Assembly: GCA_947683625.1 (NCBI GenBank)
Contig: CANTUR010000791.1
Coordinates: 62,001-126,000, forward strand
DNA: 64,000 nt
From: Mallotus nudiflorus
Taxonomy: Eukaryota; Streptophyta; Magnoliopsida; Malpighiales; Euphorbiaceae
Direction: 5' to 3'
Part shown: piece after piece, positions 49,820 to 59,031 of the stretch
Layout of the letters: every line of letters starts with the position of its first letter
Numbering within the stretch: position 1 is the stretch's first letter
Made by a program: the position numbers and the translations under genes
Notes under the pieces: generated by a model
What the model was told of the DNA's origin: nothing
Seen by the model: the letters and a program-made list of their open reading frames with translations, nothing else
Database searches by the model: none

Positions 49820-49966
49820 ATGTCCCTCTTCCAAAACCCCCAACAATCAGTCTTCTCCTTTAGATTCCACACTTTTCACATTCAAGAAACCCAAATCAAT
49901 CTCTATTCACCACATAATCTTAAAAAGAGCACACAGAAATGTCAGGTGGAGTTGGTCCAACCTTGA
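49820..49966 (+). CDS. Upstream ORF 2, overlapping the main start codon
   Basis: The ATG at 49820 opens 48 codons in a different frame from the main ORF and stops at 49966, 28 bp beyond the main ATG at 49939. Ribosomes starting here would pass the main start, so it would be expected to lower translation. It is inferred from sequence only. Confidence 0.35.
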   Translation: MSLFQNPQQSVFSFRFHTFHIQETQINLYSPHNLKKSTQKCQVELVQP

Positions 49967-50688
49967 AGGACATAGGTTTTCCAAGGGAAAAAGAACAAGA
50001 ACAAAAGATACAGGACGATACCTCTAGCTTGAAGAAGTCTCAACACTCTTCTCCTTCAAGAAAAGCTGCTTTCTTGAGTTTTACACAACTAAATGCCTTA
50101 GTTGTCATCGTTGTTCTTGCTGCTAGTGGCATGGTAAGTCCTGAAGATTTTGGTTTTGTTGCCTTCTCCATTTTATACATGTACTTCATCTCCAGATTAG
50201 CATTCCCTTGTACCGACCCATCAAAGGGATCGTTAGTCTTTGATCCAAAAAACAAGATTTTAAACATCTATGTGTTTCTTGGTGCTATTATTGGCCTATT
50301 TCTCCCCGTAGCTTATATTCTTGAAGGCATCTTTGAGGGTGATAAAGAAGGAATCAGGACAGCAGCACCACACGTGTTTCTCTTGGCAAGCCAGGTTTTT
50401 ATGGAAGGAGTGGCCTTTTCTGACAGGTTTGCAATAACTGTAAGAGTTTTTGTACCTGTATTCTACAATACCAGGAGGATTTTCACTATTGTGGACTGGT
50501 TGAGGATTGAAATGGCAGCGAAAGTGGAAGAGGTGCACAGAGGATCTGGGAGGAGGCTGTGTGTTGGAAGAGTTCTTGCTTTGGCTAACATGGCCTTTTG
50601 GTGCTTCAATCTTTTTGGCTTCTTGTTGCCTTTTTATCTTCCTAAAGCCTTTAAGAAGTACTACTCTGGATACAAGGTTAAAGGCTAG
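49939..50688 (+). CDS. Plant-specific multi-pass membrane protein (DUF7733-type)
   Basis: An intronless 249-codon frame. A charged, Ser/Lys-rich N-terminus (residues 1-45) precedes hydrophobic segments at about 49-66, 71-89, 108-128 and 209-233, with a weaker one at 145-160. Highly conserved-looking stretches are 'ASGMVSPEDFGFVAFSILYM', 'APHVFLLASQVFMEGVAFSD' and 'VRVFVPVFYNTRRIFTIVDW'. These match a family of uncharacterised plant membrane proteins that I recall as DUF7733. No enzyme motif is visible and the function is unknown. The start at 49939 (gaaATGtca) is the first in-frame ATG, and MSGG... is the usual N-terminus of the family. It has no signal peptide; the membrane is not determined. 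The frame is intact. A polyadenylation-like AATAAA lies about 45 bp after the stop. It converges with the SKP1-like gene downstream. Confidence 0.9.
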   Translation: MSGGVGPTLKDIGFPREKEQEQKIQDDTSSLKKSQHSSPSRKAAFLSFTQLNALVVIVVLAASGMVSPEDFGFVAFSILYMYFISRLAFPCTDPSKGSLVFDPKNKILNIYVFLGAIIGLFLPVAYILEGIFEGDKEGIRTAAPHVFLLASQVFMEGVAFSDRFAITVRVFVPVFYNTRRIFTIVDWLRIEMAAKVEEVHRGSGRRLCVGRVLALANMAFWCFNLFGFLLPFYLPKAFKKYYSGYKVKG

Positions 50689-50733
50689 ATTAGAAAATTA
50701 ATGTTTCTTTTGTTGTTCGTAATGTATAAAAAA

Positions 50734-50739
50734 AATAAA
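50734..50739 (+). terminator. Polyadenylation signal of the membrane-protein gene
   Basis: AATAAA in an A-rich stretch, 46 bp after the stop codon. The A-rich setting makes chance occurrence possible. Confidence 0.4.
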
Positions 50740-51484
50740 AAAAAATGGAGCAGTATTAGTACCAGAAAAAAAAAGTATTATGGAATTTATTGAAAAGGTA
50801 TTTTAATTTATGAAATTTGATAAAAATATTTTTGTTTAATTAATTACTTGATTTTTTAATTATTTTTATTTTATTTTATCTTTATTACTATGTCATGGTT
50901 GTTGATAAAGTTTATACTTTATAAAAAATAAAATAATGATAGAATGCATCTAATTACCTATAATGCATTTCAACTGAAATTAATAAAAAATGTATGCACA
51001 AAATTGAATTAATTTCAGATATCTATTTTAAGGGGAATTGTAAGATAACTTTATTTTTTAATTATTTTATTTTTACTTTCATTTTATCACCAGTATATTG
51101 AATCATCTAAGTAAAAATTGCTTTATAAAAATTAAAGTAAACATAAATTATACCCTATTTTAATATTGGTTAAAAATATTATTTAAAATAATAAATAATA
51201 AATCACAAATAAAATGTCGCGTGTTTGTCTGCACTAATTTACTAGATGGTGAGATTTGACAACTACAAATATTACCACAGAGCTCTAAAGACCAATGTAT
51301 TTTTAGCTCTTAAAAGTTATGAACGAATATTTATATTTGGGTAAAAGGAAATATATATATTATCGCACAAACCGAATAGCTCGGCAATTCAATGTCATTG
51401 TGGTGCAAAATTCATGAATTAGAATACACACTTGAAAACAATGATGATTTCAGAATGGTGTTCTGTTAAAAAAAGGCAGTCCAT
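50740..51484. other. Intergenic DNA between convergent genes
   Basis: AT-rich, with no gene, repeat or RNA gene seen. Confidence 0.5.
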
Positions 51485-51501
51485 GAAACAAAAAGAAGAG
51501 C

Positions 51502-51507
51502 TTTATT
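51502..51507 (-). terminator. Polyadenylation signal of the SKP1-like gene
   Basis: AATAAA on the minus strand, about 380 bp after the proposed stop at 51884. It implies a transcript end near 51485. Confidence 0.5.
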
Positions 51508-51883
51508 CTCAACAAAGATGAGTAATGCAACTTGTACTGTTATTCCCTTAATTTTAGTTCTTCCTAATCCTGGCTGTGCACACAGAGCTACAGAACAGAA
51601 ATTCCGTTAGGTTAAAATTCTACGAAAGAATCACAAACTAGATACAAAGTTGTGTTAATCCTCCTCTATTGAAAATTTCTTCCACCGACTTCTCCAAAAA
51701 GCAGTGCTCAAACAAGTCAAATCTTCAAGGAATGGTTGTCCAACCAATTATGCATGCTAACTATTCTCAACCCTTTTTCTATAGATTTCGGGCCTTCCTG
51801 AACAAGCAATAAAGAAGCTGTGAAATAAACGAGGAAAACGAAATCTGAAAGATATTCCAAGGAAAAGAAACTTCAGAAAGAAA

Positions 51884-54800
51884 TTATTCTAGATGGTACA
51901 GGAGCTCGCTGATGAGACACGGCTGGCAGTCACAAACAACTGCAACAGAATGAAACAAAGACAAATGAGCAAGTTGCGCTCGGATTGTCTCTTCTGAGTA
52001 GCTTTTTTAGTTTGGACGCTTTTCCAACATACACGAAGTCGAGAAAGAATGTTGCACTCAGGTGATTGTCAAACTGACAAAAATACTCAAATGCAGTCCA
52101 CACCAATTAAGTGTCAATTCTTCTAGCGTCAGACAGCAGCAAACCACAGGCAGCATCTTCTCCAAACCACTCAAGCTGCTGAAGATTGTCACATTGAAAA
52201 CTTTATCCTCAATATTATCTCCGATCCAAACCTGTTTCACATCCAATATTGCATCAAATGGAGTATTACATGGTGACATCTTATGCATACGTCACTTGGC
52301 ATGGTAATTTGGCCACCACTGCCATTCATCAACAACGGAACTAGGAAAGAACTTACCTGAATATCTACCTAAAGAGCCATTGCCATTCATTGACAATGGA
52401 ACAAGTCTTCTTTCTTGGCCTGAAGAAAGAATTTCCTGCATCCTCTCTGGCCAATCTGAATTTAATCTCCGAGCAAAATCTTCAACTTCCCTGAATCAAG
52501 GAAAAAACATTGAAAATTTGAGTCAAGGCATATAAAAAAAATGCAAATAAAATATCCTTGACACAAAAGATGCAGCACTATGAAGTCAAAAAAATAATAA
52601 AATAAAATAAGAAACTGCTTTCTTCAACATCTGCCACATGAAAAGGCACTGCAAGGAAATATTGATTGTAACATCAATCAAGATACTGAAGTAAAGCAAT
52701 CAGTCTAACCTGTCAAGTTCCTCCCTCATTGCAGGATCTAAACCGTCATCTTCAAAGAACTCAAGCTTAGGTGGTGAAAGTATGGCAGCTCCAGACTCTG
52801 GCGACTTTGAAGTTTCACTTGGAGAGGCCATCATATCTTTAAAGTCTCCACTATGGCAAGCAGATGGGCAAGAATCCATCTCCTAAAATCAACAACAGTA
52901 AAAACCAGGCACCAAATTAAATGTTCATGACCCCAAGAATGCATGCTTAAACACAAACACATAGAGAAGCGCCAACCTCATTATGGTTCTTATTTAAATT
53001 ATTTGAAGAAGATTCTTTTGTTTGGTCTTTTCTTCTCCTGTTCTTTTTTTTGTTCTTATTAGCTCTGCTACCTTTTGAATCTGCAAGAAGAAAACCAAGT
53101 CACAAGATTAGCCATTTAAATTACTAGATTATCAGTCCTGTGTGAACAAACAGGTTGCTATCAAGTTGGTAAACTAAGATGAATATTTTGCTGGCATACC
53201 TCCATCTGCTCCATTTATAAATGACAAGAGATCGTCAACTGAGCGTTCATCCACTCGCTCCTCCTCAACCTCAACATTCTGGCATCAACAGGTTTGAAAA
53301 TTTCAGTATTAATTACTAATGAACCTTATCAAATAATTCAGGTGCGCAAAAATAAAAAATAAAATCAGGGAGTCGGAGTGAATTGACAAAGGCTTGCAAA
53401 ACTAAAAGCAAGCACCTTCATTTTCTCTCGTTCTTTCAATTCCTTCCTCTTTCTGGCATATAATCTATTTAGGAGCCGGATCCGTGGATCGTCAGTTATG
53501 TTTCTAAGGGGCTCCAATTTCTCCTCCTGCCAAAAATACGTTCTGTGTGAGCAAACATTGGCATGGAGTAAGGATTGGAAACACCAACTTCTTGTTTGAA
53601 ACAAACCTCCGTGAGGTCGTCAGGTAAATGAAAAGTCTCACGTATCTCCTCAGGAGTTTTCCCTTCAATAATTCTAGCAAGTGCACGACTGGTAAGATCA
53701 ACCAAAGGCTTTAATTGGAGGCTATCGGCAGCAGATGTCAACTCACATAATCTTTTTGTATCCATACGAATAAATTTTTCATCAAAAGTTTTGCGCTCCT
53801 AGATATAAGAACAAGAAAGTATAGATAAATATTAACAACCAAACAATCATCTCCCTCCTACATTACTCTTCCCCTCCCGGGATATAATAAATGTGCTGAT
53901 ATAATCAATATCCCTCCATGACTACCCAGCACCAGTACATTTCTCTAATTTTCAATATTTCAATACACAATTTGCTAGAAATCTTAGTAGTAGTAGCATC
54001 TCAATAGCAAAACAGTTCTCCACATCGGGGAAAGAAAAGAAGAAAAAGGAAACAGAAATCAGACCTTATTAGAGCGACCTGGTAGTTGATGAAACCGACA
54101 ATAATCAAGTATTATGCCCAAGATAGCAGGATTAACCCGTTGAGGAAGTGATATAGCATAGTTCTTGGAAGATCCCATGCCTGTTTGAAGAATTTCTCGG
54201 CAAATCATGGGGCAAAACATGGCAACCTCCTCCTCAACTTGTTGGATTGAACCATCAGCAGTTTGGAGCCAAATATAAGACTTCATCTTGAAACACAACA
54301 CCATACGAAATATTAAACATAAAGGAATTAAAATTGGAATCAAAGCTAACAAATAAAGGCTGAATGCATATTATCACCTTAACTTTCATTGACTGATCAG
54401 TTGCACACCTATACTCTTAATTTAACCTATAACACATTTGAACTTGTATTTTTTTTGTTATTTTCAACATTTTCTAATACTTTTATGCCCAAAAATATCT
54501 TAGAACTGAACAGTTTTAAAAATTAAGGAAAACTACAAGTTCAAGCGCGCAACATGTTAAACTGAAGGAAAGTTTAGGTGTGCAACTGACTAACCTGTAA
54601 AAGTTCAGTTGCATAAATATGCATTTGGCCAAAAGTAAAACAGATAAGTAGCTATATTGTAATTCTATACCATTACTAAACAGACTAATATCTGAAACAT
54701 AAACTCAAGGATTCCCATTTTCCAATTTCAATAAAGAACAACAACTAAACAACCCACAACAAAATTAAATTCATATACTACATCGCTTTCAAATATAAGC

Positions 54801-54966
54801 AACAAATTTCCTGCCACGTACATAGATTATCAAAAACCAGCAAATTCAAGAAAGAAAAGATCTCAAATACATCCATAGAGTGGATTTAAAATCAATTAAA
54901 CATCAAATTAGTCAAAATTTACTATAGTACCTCAGGTTTCACTACAGCCATACCACCTTCTGACAT
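51884..54966 (-). CDS. ASK21: SKP1-like protein of the ASK20/ASK21 type
   Basis: Nine coding exons can be placed on the minus strand with GT-AG borders: 54966-54931, 54286-54065, 53798-53607, 53526-53416, 53278-53200, 53080-52977, 52882-52710, 52490-52357 and 51939-51884. Together they give 368 codons plus TAA. Residues 13-86 form the SKP1 POZ fold ('SYIWLQTADGSIQQVEEEVA', 'YAISLPQRVNPAILGIILDY'). Residues 87-150 are the SKP1 dimerisation region ('CELTSAADSLQLKPLVDLTS', 'IIEGKTPEEIRETFHLPDDL'). The rest is a long charged tail with a basic stretch (KNKKKNRRRK) and an acidic 'FFEDDGLDPAMREELDREVE', absent from classical SKP1 (about 160 residues). SKP1 proteins link F-box proteins to cullin in SCF ubiquitin ligases; the tail makes this subgroup distinct and its role uncertain. 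The last exon is the least certain: it rests on a strong acceptor (ttctgttgcag), and an alternative acceptor exists near 52310. Confidence 0.9.
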
Positions 54967-56355
54967 CTGATGATGAATATTAAGAATGCCCCAGAATGTC
55001 TCAAAAGAAAACAACCTTGTGCCAAAAGTTTCAAAAATAACGAAGAAATAATGGAAATAAAGTCTGCCTCTCCTTGAAAAGGTTCACTTTGCTAGTGTAC
55101 AAACTCTTTATCAGCGCTTCACAAATTGACACTTTGTTGTATCCTGATGGCACACGTATCAGCATTCTTATCAAGAAAGATTCCTCAGATCTTGTCACTC
55201 TACAAGCAAGCAATATGAAAAACAAGACAAGCAAGATAACATGAGATGTTATACCAGAAACCAGGTATGCTAATGGCAGCATAATGGCTTAAATACCTTT
55301 CTACAAGTTTTAAAAAGAATCAAAATTTGTCTCCAATTTCTTATCTTATCCTCAAAAATAAAAGCCAAGTTGTCAAAAACGAAACAATCGAAGTCACTGA
55401 AGCTTATTTATGGAATATGATACCTACACCAAAGAACCATCTTCTTTAACAAGCAGAAACCAAAGTTTCAGAAAAACTACAGTTTATAATCCATGCTCTT
55501 TGATCACAATTATTATGTTAGTACATCGATCACAATTATTATGTTAATATTACATGAATCTGAGGACAAAAAGTTGTATAAATTGAAAGAGAAATGAACA
55601 CAGGACACCCAAGTGTAGGTACCAAGATTTTTGCTCCATTTAAATGATGAATCTGAAATCTAAGATTTTGAATTCAAGCTTTCAATTGCAATTTTGACTG
55701 TAAAAGAAAGAGAAATTCTCATCCAAATCTTAAATAGCCTATTGAATTTCACCCTAGTTTATGTATTTCAAACCCAACACCTCTTTTCATCCCATTCATG
55801 AATTTAATCAGCCAAAAAGGGAAAACTCAGTCTTCTCTTTAAAACCCATGGAAGTACTTTAAACTAAAAGTAAAAAAATTAACGAATAAAAACAAAGTCC
55901 TTCAATACCAAATTCCTCCTACCCACATGCAACCTCATAGACTACAAATGTAATAAAACACAATCCATCAAAACACAAGACAAAAGCAAATAACATCTGA
56001 TTTCATATAACCACAAACAGTTAAATATACATGAATAAAATTCCTCTGCAACTCAACCAGCCTCAATAAATGATGGAATTTTGATGTAAATCACAATAAA
56101 TTACCAGAAATGAAATGCAATTTTCCATCAAAACACATTTGTATTACAAAAAAAATAACCATATTTACACAAATAATATCCATTAATCAACTAAATTCAA
56201 AATCAATCATATGCATTCAAACAGAGAAGGATAGTGTTTTGCATACCTTAAAATTAAGACTGAAATATAAACCCAAAAATTTTAAAAATAAATAAATAAA
56301 TAAATTTAAGAGATATTGCGAGCGATAAGCGAGACCAGAAGAAGGAGTTCGTGAA
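54967..56355 (-). other. 5' untranslated region and leader intron(s) of the SKP1-like gene
   Basis: 'catcatcag' directly before the ATG at 54966 looks like a splice acceptor, so the leader probably starts in a separate exon near 56290-56340, where the sequence is less AT-rich. No other gene was seen here; the open frames at 55031-55282 and 56110-56295 are unsupported. Confidence 0.5.
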
Positions 56356-56657
56356 TTAGGGTTTTTTGTTTAACCAAAAAAAAAAAAGGTTTGCTGTTTG
56401 TTTTTCTGTTTTCTGTTTCTGTGTTTTTGCTGTGTTCCTCTCTCTCTCCTGCGATAATGTGTCCGCTGCTGGGTTCGGGTCCGCACGTGACTCCTATCGG
56501 AAATGAGGCTGTCGTCTCACGTGCTGGTGGTAAGGTTAGGGTTTCGGTAATAGAAAAGAAAATTTCTGATTTTTAATTGTTTGGGATTTTGGGCTTGGTC
56601 GGGTTTTTATGGTTAAGTCGTTCAGGTCTTAGGCTTTAGAATTGGGCCTATGGCCCA
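56356..56657 (-). promoter_or_regulatory. Promoter of the SKP1-like gene: telo boxes and site II motifs
   Basis: Two exact telo boxes (AAACCCTAA on the minus strand) lie at 56356-56364 and 56536-56544. Site II-type TGGGCY motifs lie at 56590-56595 (TGGGCT), 56643-56648 (TGGGCC) and 56652-56657 (TGGGCC on the minus strand). In plants these motifs together mark promoters of genes active in growing cells (ribosomal, translation and cell-cycle genes). No clear TATA box was seen, which is usual for this class. Confidence 0.55.
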
Positions 56658-56659
56658 CA

Positions 56660-57403
56660 AGTTAAATAATTTTCTATTTTTTTTTTAAAGATAAAGGTGA
56701 TTTTTGTCCCTAAGGAGCTGATTGGCAACTAAAAACTTTCTTGGCTCATTTTGAAAACTGAAGTTTTTAAACTTCTCATTTAACAATTGTCGAACCATCC
56801 TTTTTGTTTTGTATTAAATTGTAATTTTATAATATAAAATATCAATTAAAACTCCAAAGTTCATAGCTCTTTCACCCTTTATCTTCTTTCTCCCGCACCC
56901 GCACCTGCACCTACACCATCACCATCAACTCCAATTCAACTTATTCCACTTCCATACAATATGAATCAACTACACTAACTACTTAGGTGTGAGTACGATT
57001 TGATTTAATTCAATTTAAATAATATAATTTTTTATAATTCTTTTAAAATATCAAAAATTTAAAAATTAAAATTTCAAAATTGCTCCAAATTGTTTGTTCA
57101 ATTCAGTTTGGAGATTAAAAATTTCAATAAGAGGAAGGAGGTGATAATGTTGTGGTGAAAGTTACAAATCGGCCATTGCCAGGGCGACTATGATCATGCA
57201 CTAAGGGAGGTGAAATTGAATAATACAAATGAGGGAAATTACTAAATGAGTAAAAAACTATGAAAGATGAATATATGAAGAAACATTTTTCTTAAATAAA
57301 AGTTGCATTTTTAAGAAATAGACTGAATTACGAGATGGTTAATGGATTTTTAAGGCAAAGAGATTGAAGTAAAATGTGGGTCAGAGAAATTTGATAATTT
57401 GTT
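56660..57403. other. Intergenic DNA
   Basis: No gene was recognised; pyrimidine-rich and AT-rich stretches only. Confidence 0.5.
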
Positions 57404-57648
57404 AGCATAATCTCTATTTTACCCTTGCATTTTTATTTTAGTTCGGATTTCCCCTTGCACTTTTTATTTATCTACATATAGTCTCCACACTGGTATTTTA
57501 ACGGCAATTTCAATTTCTCAAATGCGTCGTCAAATTAAGGATTCAATGTATGCCAAAATAATAACGTGGGGACTCAATGTAGACAAATAAAAGTGTAGGA
57601 AAAATTAGGATAAAAAAAAAAGTGCAGGGTAAAGTAGGGATTATGCCT
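57404..57648. repeat. Foldback MITE-like repeat, copy 1
   Basis: About 245 bp whose ends are inverted copies: left 'gcataatctctattttaccc', right '...gggtaaagtagggattatgcc'. The pairing continues inward for about 100 bp through 'ttgcactttttatttatcta' and 'gtagacaaataaaagtg'. A second, truncated copy lies at 62407-62619. Non-coding. Confidence 0.8.
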
Positions 57649-57952
57649 TCTATTTTTTTGTTTGTTAGGGATAACATTACCAGTAGTTTTATAAATTATT
57701 ATATTATTTTTCAGACTCTTACTACGGTACAAACATCTGTATTTATACAAATAGAATTAGAACCGTTAAATTAATTTTTATTTAATTACAACCATTGATT
57801 ATAATATGCAACAACGACTATGATTAAATAAGTATTAATCTGACGTTTATAATTTGATTTGTATAGATACATACATTTATATCGAAGAAGAACTCTATTT
57901 TTCAATTAAATCCTATAAAAAAAATTACTATCAAATTCTTTAAATTTTAATT
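57649..57952. repeat. Left arm of a long inverted repeat (interrupted by a MITE)
   Basis: Bases 57649-57712 and 57904-57952 match the reverse complement of 62283-62406, for example 'ttgttagggataacattacc' against 'ggtaatgttatcctaacaa'. The arm is interrupted by the 183-bp MITE at 57713-57895. Confidence 0.8.
57713..57895. mobile_element. 183-bp MITE with 8-bp target duplication (hAT-like)
   Basis: It is flanked by the direct repeat TATTTTTC (57705-57712 and 57896-57903). Its ends 'gactcttactacggtacaaa' and, reversed, 'gagttcttcttcgatataaa' agree at 13 of 20 positions as terminal inverted repeats. The homologous right arm has the sequence without the insert and with a single copy of the 8-mer (62344-62351, reversed). 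An 8-bp duplication points to the hAT superfamily. Non-coding, so it depends on a transposase elsewhere. Confidence 0.8.
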
Positions 57953-58487
57953 AATACATCTTATATGATTTTTTTTTTATACTTGGACAAACTTAATTAG
58001 TTTTGTCAACATTATAATTTATGTTATATTTTAAATAAATTTTAAACTCAATTGTATTTGGATTAGACAATTTAAGAAATATTTCTCTAAATTAGGTTAT
58101 TTTACAACAAATAATTGAAGAATAATATATTTTAATCAATAATTTTATTTTTATTATAAAATATAATTAATTTAAGATAAAGTAGAAAAATTTGTTATAT
58201 TTTATCTTAAATTAATTATATTTTGTTATAACAATTAAAATTATAATTAAAATATGTTAACTTATTTTATTGTTCAAATATTTATTATAAAATAGCCTAA
58301 CATAAAGAAATAGTTTTTTAAAATTTGTCTAATTTAAATTTGATTGAGTTTAATTTTTTTTAATTTAACACAAATTATAATATTGACAAATTTAAATGAG
58401 TTTTATCCTTAAAAATATTTTTTCATTTATGATATATTAATTGAAATTATATATTTAAAAATAATTTAATTTCTATTTATCATTGTC

Positions 58488-58854
58488 TATAATAACCCTG
58501 GTTTTTTAATTATTTTATTAAATAATGAGATATGCAGTATTAATAAAATTTAAAAGTTATATTTAATTATTTTACTATTTTGTGATTAATAATTATTAAT
58601 TTAGGTTTAATTGATTTTCTACGTAAATATATTATTTTGGAACTTATTATTTTGGACGTTTAAATTCCATTGTGAATATTTATTATTTTTGAATACTATT
58701 ATTTTAATAACATTAATTTATTACATGGTTATTTAAATGTTATTTTTAAGTGTTATTTTATGTGTATATTATTGTGTGATGTGTGTGTGTCTATATATTT
58801 ATATATATGTGAAAATATGTGGTAACATAAAGTATTATTATTATAATATAAAGT

Positions 58855-58947
<93 letters not shown>

Positions 58948-58999
58948 TTGCATGCCATGTATGAACACATACATATATACATTACATATACTAAAACAC

Positions 59000-59031
<32 letters not shown>

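Noticed and set aside
52058..52307. Open frames of 76 and 81 codons in the last intron region of the SKP1-like gene
   Set aside because: They overlap each other on both strands, match no family and lie between the proposed exons 8 and 9.
56391..56576. 61-codon open frame upstream of the SKP1-like gene
   Set aside because: It is within the promoter, has a hydrophobic start without family match, and overlaps telo-box and leader sequence.
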